Below are positions 45,121 through 57,135 of a DNA stretch of 64,000 nucleotides, in pieces; the stretch's first letter is position 1; the number at the start of each line of letters is the position of its first letter. A program made the position numbers and the translations under genes. Source of the stretch: Rhypophila decipiens (taxonomy: Eukaryota > Ascomycota > Sordariomycetes > Sordariales > Naviculisporaceae); NCBI GenBank assembly GCA_033297075.1, contig MU858069.1, forward strand, positions 62,001 to 126,000, read 5' to 3'. The notes beneath the pieces were generated by a model, which worked only from the letters and a program-made list of their open reading frames with translations, was not told the DNA's origin and did not search any database.

Positions 45121-46329
45121 CTAGGGGCTAGGAGCTAGAAGTTATTACTTTCGTTAAACATGAATGGTATCTTTCTTATAAATGAGAGACTTATGAACGT
45201 TGTGAACATTACTATACACTTTATCAATCAGTTATTCATGGAATATGATGATCTTCAAGTCTTTATTATGTGTATTCTTGGTTCCTCTTGGACCTTTGAG
45301 AAAAGAGGCGGGGAGGTTTTGTTCATTGCAGACATGGGAATGGTGTTACCCGCCTAAGAAAGACCAAGAAAGAACTTTTAGCATGATGTTGATGTTTTGA
45401 AGTCTGGAATTATGAATAACTGCGCTGCTAAGATGTAGAATCTGACAGTTTCCTCCTTCCCTCCTTCACGTTCTGATTTTGAGGTTTAGGGGCCCAAGAT
45501 CAAGTCCGGTTCTGTGGTGGTAAAATGCCTGGTTTTAGAATAGAAATCTCAAACGAACTCCAAGACCTGACGGATGGAGATCAAAACGAAAACACAAAGA
45601 GTCCCACGATACATCGGACTTCTGTGAAACACTGGACCTGATGACCTAGGAATATTCGGGACCTCGACAGGTGAAAGCTGGCAAACCTTCATCCCATGCT
45701 CCAGGTATGGATGGATGCCTGTTATCTGAATTTCACTGGTATCTTGTCCGGTCGTAAGTCAGCGGTCCGCAATATCTCATTCATATTCATCCCGAGCTTT
45801 CATCTCAACACCCCCGTGCTCCTTCTCCTCCACAGCCCCTCCTACAATTAGTCCTCTTCCAAATCTTCAACCTAAACTCTTCCCCGGGCAACTCTTCGTC
45901 TTAAATTTATCCTACAAAGAGAGCGTCCTTTTACAGGTCATCCTCCTAAAATTCTGCCTCCGAAGAGGCGTTTTTTTCTGCAAATCCTTCACCTGCAGTC
46001 GCTCACCCACAAAATTTGCTTTCTTCGAGTCTCCTACTCTGGAACCACCGTCCTTCAAGTTCGCTTCCAAAACCTCCTGCCGCTCCTGCACAACTGGACT
46101 TCAAGTATTCCACCAACTTCAAAGTCAACTCTGGACAAAAACCTCACTTCGATACATCTGGTAAGCCTTTGAATATTTGCTATTTCTTCACACCCTTGTG
46201 CCCTTTTCAGAGACCATTCAGACTGTTCTGCCCGTCTCTTGGACCCATTACAAATTATTATTAAGGACTGAGGGACCTCTATTTGCTAACAGGTGTATTA
46301 CAGGACGTTCAAGGGCCCTTGCAATCTTC
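45121..46329. other. intergenic, upstream region of member D
   Basis: The last ~500 bp before member D is CT-rich on the plus strand and has two possible leader introns (donor at GGTAAGCC ~46161; acceptors at TTTTCAG ~46209 and TTACAG ~46304). No other gene is supported. Confidence 0.4.
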
Positions 46330-47331
46330 ATGATGGCTGACAAGCGAACTCCATACGAGATCAACGCCGATAGGGTCAAACTGGCCAGGGAGCTGCATCT
46401 CGATTTTACTACCCTCTCGATCTCGGAGAAGACAAATCTCGTTCTATTCCACGGCATGACAGACGAAGAGATGGAAATGGGCCCAGCAGTTGTCCCGGAT
46501 GAGAACAGTAACTGCTTCGGAGTCTATGATATTGCTCTGTTGAAGCGCTTCATGGATGGTGTCCGCGATGGGTCAGAAGAGGAAAAGATGAGGGGGGTTG
46601 ACAACATGAGGTTGACTGAAACAGCCTCCGATATTCTTGATCCCAGGACACGACAATCAGTCAGACATAAGAAGCTAAAGTCGGCTGCTCTCGCTGCCCA
46701 TCGGCGTTTTGTATGTCGTGTGTACTACTTCGACGCTGTTCTGTCAGTTCTTAAGGAGAGTCCTGAATCCGTCCTTGACGACCCAGCACGCACCATAGCC
46801 GCCCGTGATAGTGCCTATTTGTTCCAAGGTTCTGAGGAGGCAGGTCGCGTTCGCCTGTCTTCACTCAAATATCACCTCGAGAATAACGTCTATCATGAAA
46901 TGGACAATAGGCAATGGTGGTTTAAAGCAGTCCTGCCGATTCTTTATGCGCTTGAGACGTTCCTAATCCTAAAGACTGAGAAAGACAAAAGTGAAGCGAT
47001 TAGGATAATGGAGAAGGTCCGCCTGAGTTACCTACCATCCGATATCCCTCGGGTGATACGTGAATATCTGGCAAGACGGACCCATCAAGAGCGGGTTAAG
47101 CATTCGGTCGAAATACTTGAATTCGCCCATTTCGAATTTGGGTTTTACAGAGAGATCTCCGAACCTTATCTGACCCTAAGCAACACATCTATTTTTGAGG
47201 TCATAGGAAAGCTTTCACGTAAACAGGGTAGACTTCGACAGTCGTCCAAAGAGTTATCTTCTACCGAGGACGGAAGGGAGCCGGGACCGGCAAAGAAGCG
47301 AAAAGCTCATTACCTACGAAAATGGAGATGA
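46330..47331 (+). CDS. Family member D (unrecognised nuclear-type protein)
   Basis: An intact single frame of 333 residues from the tandem ATGs at 46330/46333 (MMADKRTPYEINADRVKLA). It is the most diverged member. Shared blocks are LHLDFTTLSISEKTNLVLFH, GMTDEEME, RRFVCRVYYFDAVLSVLKE, EEAGRVRLSSLKYHL, REYLARRTHQERVKHSVEIL and HFEFGFYREI. It ends with a basic stretch GPAKKRKAHYLRKWR, a likely nuclear signal. The 3' flank does not match that of A, B or C. No enzyme motif or membrane segment is seen. The open frame extends upstream of the ATG without another ATG, through possible leader introns. Confidence 0.6.
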   Translation: MMADKRTPYEINADRVKLARELHLDFTTLSISEKTNLVLFHGMTDEEMEMGPAVVPDENSNCFGVYDIALLKRFMDGVRDGSEEEKMRGVDNMRLTETASDILDPRTRQSVRHKKLKSAALAAHRRFVCRVYYFDAVLSVLKESPESVLDDPARTIAARDSAYLFQGSEEAGRVRLSSLKYHLENNVYHEMDNRQWWFKAVLPILYALETFLILKTEKDKSEAIRIMEKVRLSYLPSDIPRVIREYLARRTHQERVKHSVEILEFAHFEFGFYREISEPYLTLSNTSIFEVIGKLSRKQGRLRQSSKELSSTEDGREPGPAKKRKAHYLRKWR

Positions 47332-47879
47332 AGAGGAAGAGGAAAGAGGAAGAGGCCGATGACAATATTGAGCTTCTATTCACGTAGCTTTAAGATCGGT
47401 TGAATTTGTCTAAAAGTTGGGAGTCTACCTCCTTGCCAACTTGGACGAGAAAGAAGCACCTATGGCAGCAGCTAGTGAACAAGTCTTTTGGGGATCCGGA
47501 TATGTTCTGGGGCCGTGTCGCTTCTAGAAGATACGTCCGGTAGGTACCCAAGTCGACCATTCTTTGGCAAACAGTTCACGAGGTCCTTCTCTCAGATGAC
47601 CCAGACGACCAAGTACACCTTTGAAAGAGGTTTAATGATATATGTGCGAATCTCGGGACACGAGATGAGAGGAACAAGACGGACAAAGATACTTGGAACG
47701 TAATTCGTCCATGCAAACATTTTCCATTAACCATGTTCGCTAAAGTGTAAGATAAGATATATACCAAAATGAAGCCATGCCGAGCACCACAGGAGCCCAA
47801 TTAATGCAAAGAGACAAACTCCCAGTATGTGATGCTGTTTAAACAAAATAAAAACAAAAGGGTTCAGACGCTTACAAGT
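47332..47879. other. intergenic between convergent member D and GAA1
   Basis: About 550 bp. No frame or ordered repeat is supported. A purine-rich GAGATGAAGAGGAAGAGG stretch follows the stop of D directly. Confidence 0.4.
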
Positions 47880-49884
47880 TCAAGCCGTCTTGGCCTTCTC
47901 CTTCCCTCTCCTCGTCGCTGCTGGGACTGGCTTCCCCAACACCGTCACGCTCGCCGCCAACCAAGCTGGCCACCATACACACCATACCACAATAGACGAG
48001 TACATGCCGTAGACATCCCACGCAAAGGCCGCCTCGCGAAGCACGTCACTTATCTCGAGACGCCAGACTGACGCTCCTATGACAAGGACCATCGTCGGGG
48101 CGATGGCATTCAGCAACACTGTGCAGAAGGTCCTCAAGGCGGGCGATTCTGGCCAGGGTTGCATAAATGTGAGAGGAGTGCTCAGCACTCCTACGATGAG
48201 CGAGAGACTGAAGTTTAGTGTTGCGAGAGAGGACAAGAACATGCCCAGAAGCAGCAGCGAGAAGGAGCGGATCATTTGGTACTGTTGCGCAGTGGGGGCG
48301 TAGTACGTTGTGATGAGGTGAGACAAGCCATACGGAAGGAGAAGGTTGAGTACGGTGAAGACGGCGAATATCGGGGTTAGCGTCTGATCAGTACTGTTAG
48401 TACGTTTTTCTTCTTGGGTGAGAATTGCCAGGCTTACGCTTTCGGGGGCATGGTTAAACAAGTACAGCGGGATGACTGATAAAAACTGACAACCCGTGAC
48501 GAAACCAAGCGGCAGGAAGAGGTCCCTCTCCACAGCAGAATTGTTTGGGTTTACTTCAAACTCCTCGTTCTTCTTTGCCGCCTCCTTGTTCAGCTCGGGC
48601 TGACCGCTCTTCACCCACAGCGCAATGGCCATGATGGTGAAATTCGCTGCGACCAACATGGCACTTGGAAGGTAGGTTCCAATGCTGACAAACCTGTCAC
48701 GATGCATAAGCAGATAGAAGAAGAAGCTCTGGTGGAGGTGCTCGAGGAGGTTGTTCAAACTGCGAAAGGTGCCCTCAATCACTCGACCCATGGCCATCTC
48801 GTCTTGCCAGCCCCGGCCGAATGGCTGGAGGGTGACAGCATCGACATGGTAAGGAATAAAGCTGCTGTGGGGGCCACTGGCCAGACCGAGGCCTTGCTTC
48901 AGCATGCCACGGAGCATGGTGCGCAGCCTGTCTGGGTACTTGTTGTCATGGTGCCACATCTCCTGGATGGCGACACCCATACCCATCTGACCCCCCGCAA
49001 TGTTGGAGACAGAGTTGATAAGGTCCAAGTTGGGCAGCTGTCCATTTACACCGTCGTAGATGATGTGGACGCTCTCGAACCGCTCTTGCTGGGTATAATC
49101 GATGGCGATGGCGCCCTGCAGCGCACCTGACTTGAGCGGGAGGCGGTCGACTCGAGAAGAATCGTGAGCGTCATGGTAAGCGTCCACCCAGGCCTGCGGT
49201 CCGGCGATGCTGTCGGGGGTGACCAGGAATATGATATCTTTCGACCACAGCGACCAGCGCTTGAAGTACCGAGCCAGAGTCAGGACAAGTGCCACGCCAT
49301 TGCGATTGAGTTCCTCCTTCGTATTCTTCCATGCTGCGACCAGAACAATTGCCTCGGTGGCATCACCGCGGGGTGCCTTCAACAGTGCGTATAGGTTCTC
49401 GCCAGAGTAGACGTTGCCAGCCGAGTTGTAGGTGAAGTTTTGGCGCCCAACCTTGAGACCGATTCCCTTGATGATGGACTCGAGCTTATCGTTTATTCTG
49501 CCAGACAGGTCAGTGAGCTGCCATCCATCGGCCTTGTCCCATATAATACGCACTCAAGGTTACTCTTGTCCTCCAACGCATTCACCTCGTGCTTGTAAGC
49601 CCGGAAGACATTCTGATCACTCCCACCGAAATACGTATGGACCTGACCGGGGAGTAGCGCATTCTCCGATATGTACGTTCGGCGCGAGTATTCGTCGAGC
49701 GGTAGAAGAAACAGCCAGACCACACCGACCAGGATGCAGAGTAACGAAAGGTAAGGCGGTATCTTGAGGAGGCGCGGGTCGCGTCGTATGCGCAATGCGC
49801 TGGCTTTGAGTTAAAAGAACGTCAGCTTTTGGCGTCTTCAACGATAGTGGTAATTGTGTAAACTTACATAAAAGACGTGGCATA
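47880..49884 (-). CDS. GAA1: GPI transamidase component Gaa1
   Basis: Four exons (49884-49869, 49800-49554, 49497-48438, 48383-47880) encode 608 residues. Gaa1 is the ER-membrane subunit of the GPI transamidase, which attaches GPI anchors to proteins. The 16-nt first exon (MPRLL) joins CALRIRRDPRLLKIPPYLSL, followed by the N-terminal TM helix. Next come YISENALLPGQVHTYFGGSD, HEVNALEDKSNLE joined to INDKLESIIKGIGLKVGRQN, the luminal M28-like domain (AAWKNTKEELNRNGVALVL, FGRGWQDEMAMGRVIEGTFR), and several C-terminal TM segments. The last intron (48437-48384, 54 nt) is in frame; reading through it would insert 18 hydrophilic residues just before a membrane segment. The tail is basic. Confidence 0.92.
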
Positions 49885-50416
49885 TTTGCTCTCTATCTGT
49901 CCACAATGCAGACGTTGCTGCAAAAAAGTCAAGATCGAGCTCCAAACGAGAGACTGAACATCCAGATGGAAGTTCTTGAGCTTCGATGCATGTGCTGTTA
50001 AAGTGCTGGCACCTTGTTGGAGCAGCCCCAGGTTTCGGAAGGATAGGGGTTACGTATCGCCAAGGCGACATTCTAGGGGTCCATAGCGGGCCCATTGGAC
50101 TAAGGGTACGAAATGTTACCAAACCCCGTACCGTTATCACAGGTAAATTACCGCGACATCAGAGACCCAGCTGAACGGCCGCCCGGTCAGGGAAGTCGCA
50201 GCCACCAGCGCTCGGAAAGAACCCAAAATACAGTATCTGATTAAAATAAGCCGAGTTAGGAGTTCAGATATGCGTACAACGTAGGTGCAGTTCAAACAGA
50301 GGATCCATATCAAGTTTGAGCTTTTTGATTTTGATCAGACAGAAATCATGTCATCATTGGTATTCATAAAGAAAATCCAAACACATATTATATACACAGG
50401 TTTTCATTATACATGT
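49885..50416. other. intergenic, GAA1 promoter and RBD2 3' region
   Basis: No supported gene; nothing notable seen. Confidence 0.4.
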
Positions 50417-51601
50417 TCATGGTCCGAGTCTTTGAGTGCTCCCAACCATCCCCATTGCCACAGAGGGACCGGGACTGCCGGGACCGCCCGATGTAGGCAG
50501 GACTCCGAATCGGCCATATGTCTTTTGATCTACACTTACATAGTGAGGCAGACGACCGAGTAGGTTGAGCTTTCCTTCGACCCACCGGAGAATCTTCTCG
50601 GGAGGCGCCAAAAACTTGAGATATCCCAAGCCGACTGTACGGGGACATGAATTAGCTTGCGCATTGGCTTGAAACATTGTTGAGAGGAAGATGATGCGAC
50701 CTACAAAGATAACCAACAGCCAGTCCGCAAAGATGCCCAAGAAAGCTAGAACCGGGCACAAGTACAGACATGGCGAACATCAGAAAGATGGGTGTCGTCC
50801 ACGTGGGAATATGGTAAGTGCTGATTGCGAAGGTCGGGTTCACCCGATATGTCCGGATGGCTTCAACGCCCAGCAGCAAGAACACCCACATGCTATCATG
50901 GCGAGAGAAGTGTTAGCCGCGGCTGGCTGGCTCGCGTTACCAATGAGCTGAAATTCATACCTTGCGCCCATCACTGCCACGTTACCGCGGAAGATGAATC
51001 GTTCTATTAAGACGTACATGAGGCCCGGTGCCGTTACGAACGCTGTTGAATCAGTTAGCCATCTCGTCCATTACCCAGCACTTCGCCCAGCTTCGGCATC
51101 GTGAACCTGGGCGATATTTGGGATCTATTCCGCCCAACTTGTCCGAGGAAACTCACGCCCAAAAAATAATGCGAGCGACGTAAGAGTGCCATGTTCGGCT
51201 TCAAACCGGTCGAGAAGCGGCGTGAGCGCAATGATATTGAGTACAGCGTGGATGATGTTGAGATGAATAAAGGGAAATGTGTTGATTCGGTATACTGCGG
51301 CCGCCAAACATCATGTCAGCAAAATCTCCATCATCGAAAGTACAGATCCGTAGGCCTCTTGTTCGGTGCCTTTGCCATCCAATTCATATCGCGACCCAAT
51401 AATAAGAGCAAGGAGAGACCTACGAGTCGCAATAGAGATCTTGTCCGGTATTAAAGCTCCCCATGCCTTGAGATCCCATACTCTTTGAAGCCCCAGAAGC
51501 CAAGCTGCTACTATTATGACAATTGTAGCGCGTGTAAATAATGGTATCCTGAAAAGATATGCCCGCGCACGCACAGTGTTGAGGGTGGCTATGGTCGGCA
51601 T
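50417..51601 (-). CDS. RBD2: Rhomboid-family intramembrane serine protease Rbd2
   Basis: Five exons (51601-51424, 51294-51157, 51042-50961, 50892-50705, 50634-50417) give 267 residues. Rbd2 is a Golgi rhomboid protease; in fission yeast and Aspergillus it takes part in cleaving the sterol-regulated SREBP factor. Catalytic Ser133 lies in VMGASMWVFLL, its codon split by an intron, and His186 in FLGHLCGLAVGYL. The helix-1 region reads IPLFTRATIVIIVAAWLL and the loop LYRINTFPFIHLN. The C-terminus KTYGRFGVLPTSG ... GSTQRLGP is typical of the fungal proteins. An in-frame upstream ATG-like start would add 18 residues, but the family normally begins near the chosen ATG. Introns are 129, 114, 68 and 70 nt. 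Confidence 0.92.
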
Positions 51602-52802
51602 CGTGAAGGCCGGATTAATGTGGTGCTGGGGCCGGATAGGTCGGGACCGGGTCAATCGTTATGGGCAGAGGTTTTCGATTAATTGGAACGTTATCGCGTG
51701 ATCGTGTAAGGTCAATGGCCAGCTATCCAAGAACAGTATAAAGTGTTGGTGTTGGGTGTGTGGTTTTCTCGGATGTTTGCGACTCGCCCGTAGGAAAAGG
51801 TGTCCAGATTTGATGAGGGTACCTAGGTATGCGACAGCCCCAACTCGGCAACTCGACAAATGAGGAAAGAAGCTTGATAGAAACAAAAGTCGAGTATGCA
51901 AGAACCAATGCAAAGTCTGATTAATGAACGACAAGCTTCGGGTACAGCATCAAAACAAATGCCCGCCAACTGATGTGAACAATAATTTCCTCCAAAGAGC
52001 TCTCTAGTGACGTTGAATCTTCCCTGCCTCGTGTCATCCAAAAGATCCGCGCCTGATCCCTTCCTGAGGCCTTGTGCCGTTGGTGCCGCACTGTCCAATC
52101 GCGTTGCGTGGAGTTGACTCTGCCTCGGTTCCTGCATGCAGCAACGGCTCGATCACATATTCGTCAATCGGGGTGTATACTGCTTAGCTGCAAATAAGTC
52201 GGATGCACCTTGATGGCCAGATCACGAGCCATCCGATACTGGACTACTTATATGACATTGATCTTTTTCATAATTTACCTTTTTCGTTTTCAGAGCTACA
52301 GAGATAACGTGATATTATTTCCGTCGTTATGTTTCACGTCACTGTCTCGTTCAAGTTCGGAAAGCAACTACGGATAGTCCCTCTCTGAAGCCACATTTGT
52401 CCCGGGACGCCATGTGCGAGGAAGGAAATACGGGTGGTAAGCAACATTTTAGTATGATGGGAACCTCCACAGTTCTCGGCCAGCGGAATCAGAGTAAAGT
52501 TTATACACCAGAACCGAGCCAACCCTGAAATCAAGATATCTTCCGTCCAAACAAGTTTGTCAAGAGCTCCTTGCCTCGTCTGCACCTTCCCGTCTCCCAT
52601 ACCGCGCTTTTTGATCTCACCTCTTCACTCTTGACTTCTATTCCAATACAGCGTCTTTTCTTCTACTCTATCCACTGAGTCCTCATTCTTAGGTCCATTT
52701 ATCCCAAGAAACTAAGATCTTCCACGTGGAAACACCCATCAAGCCCTCCGTCGATTCTACAACATCGAGAATCTCCCTTACTTACACGTCAACCCAAGAA
52801 AA
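51602..52802. other. 1.2 kb intergenic
   Basis: RBD2 promoter and the upstream region of the small ORF at 52803. No further gene or repeat was noticed. Confidence 0.35.
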
Positions 52803-53021
52803 ATGGCACCTCCCCCCAAGGCTACAACTCAAGAGCTTGAGGAGCAGCTCAGTCTACTCATCGATATGCGGAAGAAAATGCGTGAGAGGTTCGCACAGCT
52901 CCTGTCCAGAGAGTTCTCGGCCGAACTCATCAGCGCCGCTGCCCTCACGCTGGCTACTGCAACTCTGGCAGCAGGGGCAGGAGCAGTTCGCAAGAAGCCC
53001 CTTGTTCGCTCTAAGCTCTAA
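52803..53021 (+). CDS. small hypothetical protein of 72 residues
   Basis: A single-exon frame with a good start context (AAAAATGGCACC). The N-terminal half is a predicted amphipathic helix or coiled coil (TQELEEQLSLLIDMRKKMRE). The second half is an alanine-rich hydrophobic segment (ELISAAALTLATATLAAGAG) long enough to cross or sit in a membrane, and the C-terminus is basic. The upstream 5' region is CT-rich, as expected of an expressed fungal gene. Family not recognised. Confidence 0.5.
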   Translation: MAPPPKATTQELEEQLSLLIDMRKKMRERFAQLLSREFSAELISAAALTLATATLAAGAGAVRKKPLVRSKL

Positions 53022-53781
53022 TCGAATGATCGATTGATGGGAAACGGACCTCGCTGTCAGTAGGTACTAATAACCTCCAACCTACCTTGACTATTATCCG
53101 ATTGCTAATCTAGCTACTCAAATAGGAGTCGAAATATACCTTATGTTTATTTTACCAATATGAGACACGCTTGAGTGGGTGTTCTTTCCAGAAGGGAGCC
53201 AGTTGATGGAATCAGCAAGGTGGAACCGAAAACAGCTTGAGATGTATTTAGCTGACAACCTGGAGTGGCAATCAAGCATCGGGAGGGTATGGTGAGCACA
53301 AGAATTATGTTCGCCCGGGTACTGATAGTTGCTTAGAAAAGGGATCTTCATGTTAGAGGGTAAAGCCAGAAGAAATTAGAGACCTCTTTTCGGTCTCGAA
53401 ATCCTATTGTCACTCGTATTTGAGACACAATGACTATTATCAGCGCAGATTCAGTACTCTCCACTTTCGATCACCAATCCCCTGTACCACTTACATCTGC
53501 CCGACCTTGTTGGACTCGGGCGGAGGATGCCACGCCATCTAATGTCTCCTGAGCAAGAAAATGTCAACCAGGAGGATGCTGTCGACACAATCCGACAAAA
53601 AGACTGTTATGGTGTTACGCTATACAGTAATTAACAAATCTGGGTCGCCGGTTACCATTAGTCTATTGGGATGCAGGCTAGACAAGACGCTGATAGTCAA
53701 AGCGCGGGTATTTTTGCAATGACATGCCATTTTCCACTCCAACCTGAGTCGAGTGTCTATAGACGTTCGATTCCGTCTCTC
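53022..53781. other. intergenic between convergent genes
   Basis: About 760 bp. No frame or ordered repeat is supported. Confidence 0.4.
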
Positions 53782-55678
53782 CTACGACAGCGAGCGCACA
53801 ATATAAAACAACAGGTATGCCCGTGCGCCGAGGACATCCGACTTTTGCGCCAGCTCCACTTTGTGATCATTAAAGGTAAACCACTGTTAGGCGGGTTAGC
53901 AAACTGTGGAACTTGAAAAGGGAATGAAGGATATTATCTGATGCGACTCACTTGATCCCCCACCCGGCAATATGAGACGTAATGGCCTGTGTCAATCTCT
54001 CCAACGTGCTCTACCACGCTCATGAGGTCAAAGGTGCAGGAGCGTGCAAGCTCGAAGTTGTCTTTCGCGCCCGCCTCGCGTCCGCGGTTCGTATATGGGA
54101 GCATGTTGAGTTGAAGGGGGAAATGTACCGGGGTATCGATTTTAGCTGCCCGCTCGTTCCGACCCTGTTTGAACTCAAACCGCTATGTGCAAATCAAGTC
54201 AGGAAAGGACCTTGGAATGGGGGGGGGGAATGGCTGCTTACCTTGAGTTGGATGGAGACGACATTGGGGAGACGCTTAATCGCAGTCTGTCGGCGAGCTT
54301 GTTGCATCGAGTTGCAGTTATTGCACCGGTACTCACACTTGTCGGACTTGATATACTCCTCATCAAGACATTCTTGTAGTGTCATGGACGGTGGCTTCTG
54401 GCCACTCTTCTTCCCCTTCTTCTGTGTAAGGTTTTCGAGGGGTAGACTCAGGTCCAGAAAGCTTTGGACCTGGTTCGTGACAGCGTTGCAGTTCTGGCAG
54501 GTTGTCGTGCTTTGTAGCTTTCCGTAGAAAGTCTGATGGATAATGCAGTTGCAGCTGTGTTCACTCCCTATCTCAGGCCTCTTGCCGTCACCGTTGCGTT
54601 CATGCAACTCCTCAGCTAGAAACTGGAAGAACTCGTGAGCGTCCTGCTCCTTGGTGGTGACTAGGTTCTCGAACGCCTTCTTTTCACTTATCCAGAAGCC
54701 CGACAGAATGTTGGCAGCCGTGTAGCCATTAGAGTTCTCGGTGCCGTAGAAATCTTGGAACATGTCCTCCATGGCGCAGCTCAAGCAATGTTGTGTGTCA
54801 CAAGTGCTGTGCCCGTCGCTGAGGTAGAAGTTGCGAAGTATCGGGTTGTGGAGAAAGCTTTGAAGGACCACGTTCTGGTAGCAGGTCGCGCCGGCATTGT
54901 ATATGCCCCGTAGGCCACTTGCTTTGCACGAAGCTACAGTGGTATTCAAGGATATGTATTGAGGGCTGTCCTTTACGGGGTCTGGCGAGAACAGTTCGTC
55001 ATGTTTGCGTTTGCGAGCTATTGGGAGAAGTTAGTTGGTAGTCCACCACATGAAGTGAGTGAGAAGGAGAAGCTTGCTAGGAGAGCCTGATCGAGGCGAG
55101 AAGGGGAACACGTACTGGAAGTGAAAGTGCCATTTCCCATTTTCTTTATCCTTAAATCCTCGATCGTGGGGTCCCATACCATATCATCACACATCTGACA
55201 ATAGAGGGCACCGCTCCTTGAGTCGACATCTGCATACGATCCGTCAGCCGCGGGCACCGAGTACCAAGGGCAGCATCCACTTACAGAATCTGTGCGACTT
55301 TTTATTGCCATGTTTGGTCCGGTCTTCCTCTGAAGAAATGGAGGGGCATTGGAGGCAGAGATATGTCGGAGTCAACGATGTGACAATCTGACCATCGATG
55401 GTTTTGGAGGTTTGGGAGATCAGAGGCGACTGGTCAAAGATGGCCCGCAGAATCGCTTTGTAATGCTGGATTGACGTGTTGGTTGTCATCTGGTCCTGGT
55501 TAAACAGGCGTTGTAGATGTTCTATCAAGTAATCGGCGTGTTAGAAGGGCATGGTGCTGCAAGAGATGAGGCAGAGGAGTGATTGCTTACCACAGCCATA
55601 TACCGGCTGCCCTGGTTGGGGAGGCTTGATCTTGAAATTCTTGGCCGGCGATGCCGGTGTCTCTGGTCGCGCCGACAT
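53782..55678 (-). CDS. UBP8: Ubiquitin carboxyl-terminal hydrolase Ubp8 (SAGA deubiquitinase module)
   Basis: Six exons (55678-55591, 55521-55285, 55229-55116, 55017-54242, 54182-53952, 53883-53782) encode 515 residues. Ubp8 removes ubiquitin from histone H2B within SAGA. The N-terminal zinc-finger UBP domain has GCEHLQRLF, TYLCLQCPS, HGNKKSHRF and LYCQMCDD. The USP domain starts at GLRGIYNAGATCYQNVVLQS with catalytic Cys192. Zinc-ribbon pairs CQNC and CNNC follow, then the His box DTGHYVSYCR (His472) and the final WFTFNDHKVEL ... AYLLFYI. Each of the five introns (55-98 nt) closes in frame. A nuclear signal RKRKHDE lies between the domains. Confidence 0.93.
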
Positions 55679-57135
55679 GTCGTCGATTAGAATCTACAAT
55701 GAAACTGTAGACAAATTGCAGCCCCCGTCTCCTTGGGATCCTTGAGTCCGCGTGCGTACGGACCCGTTCGCGACAATCCCTAGCGACAGTGTGCTCTCCT
55801 CAGTGTTGGAGTTCGCAGCGAGCCATAGAAAGCACGGTCTGCTCATAAGGGCGCCAACCATGCACAAGCCCAAACTTTGTCCTGCAATTGTTTGGATATA
55901 CTTTTATAGCCTACTCCGAGTACTTGCAACCGATGTAATCGAGTTCGAAACAGGAGCGCGGGAAGCTTTCTAATGGCCGAAGACAGTGGATTCGTTTTGT
56001 TACAGTGGCGGGGGGGCAAGAAGTGCAAGGCAAATTGCACTGAGCTCGAGGAAGCTGAGTTCTCGAGAATCGGGAGAAGATCAGACGAAATACAACAAAT
56101 CTTGGAAAGAGGAAGACGACAAATGTGGATTTACTGGTTTGCTGATTGAAGTTGGGAGTTCACCCGTCGGCTTTTGGGTTTCCTCTTGATCGCCGGCAAC
56201 TGGCATCACCAAAAATGGGTATCCAACCGCGTGTCTGGCTGGAAATTGCTTATCGACTGTCGCTCCTTCCCGTCGCAAGGCTTATCGATAGGGGCCCTCA
56301 GGGTCAGAGCACCTCAGCTTTCAGCGCTAATCTTGCTGGGGCCTCGCTCTCTTTCCAGCCACCAGCCTCGTCAATGACAGCTGAACACCTTTTGATGGGG
56401 TAATGGAATTGAAGGACAGCTATTCGAGCTTCTTTATTCGTTGTTTGCTAGGCTGTGATCTGAACTTTTAGTCTCTTTAGTAATCCAAACTCGAGAAGCT
56501 CTTATACCACCTTGGGTGATCATGACATTCTGCCCTTGATGCCATCACAAGCCATGAGAAGGTTGATGAGCATCGAGCTCATAATGTGCACTACGCTACA
56601 CGGTGAAGAACAGTAGCATTATCCAAAGCTGTCGGGATTCACACATGCTTCCCCCCCCAGTTATTCTATCTGCGTCACAGCTACAAACAATGCGTGGTCC
56701 GAGTTCCGCTCAGCCAACAGATATGCTCGAGGTTCATCTCGTTGGTTCAGCCGACAGTCCGCATCACGGGTGAAGTAAGACTGACAGTCCGGTCAGATAT
56801 AAAATCCGGCTTTCCCCAAGAATGCTCCAGCCGAAATCCTCCCCCGCTCTCTCACCTTGTTGGGGCAAGACAGCACTGATCTTGCCGGTTCCTGAAAGCC
56901 GATCAATACCGCTAGCCCGGGCTGATCAATTCCGGAAGCCGGGCGGGGATTTCGGCCTTGTTCCAACCGTTGCACACATGCAAACAGGAACCTCGGGATC
57001 GCGACATTATACCCCGCAGCGGCGCGTACGAGCTCCCTCTTCTAATTTCAAGCAGCATCATTTAGATCAATCCCCTTTTCATATTTAGTCCTCACATTTT
57101 GGTTCTGATATGTAAAATACACAATCATCTAGTGA
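55679..57135. other. 1.45 kb intergenic, UBP8 promoter and upstream of the metallo-hydrolase
   Basis: The frames at 55752-55973, 56146-56403 and nearby lack motifs and are not called. No ordered repeat was noticed. Confidence 0.35.
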
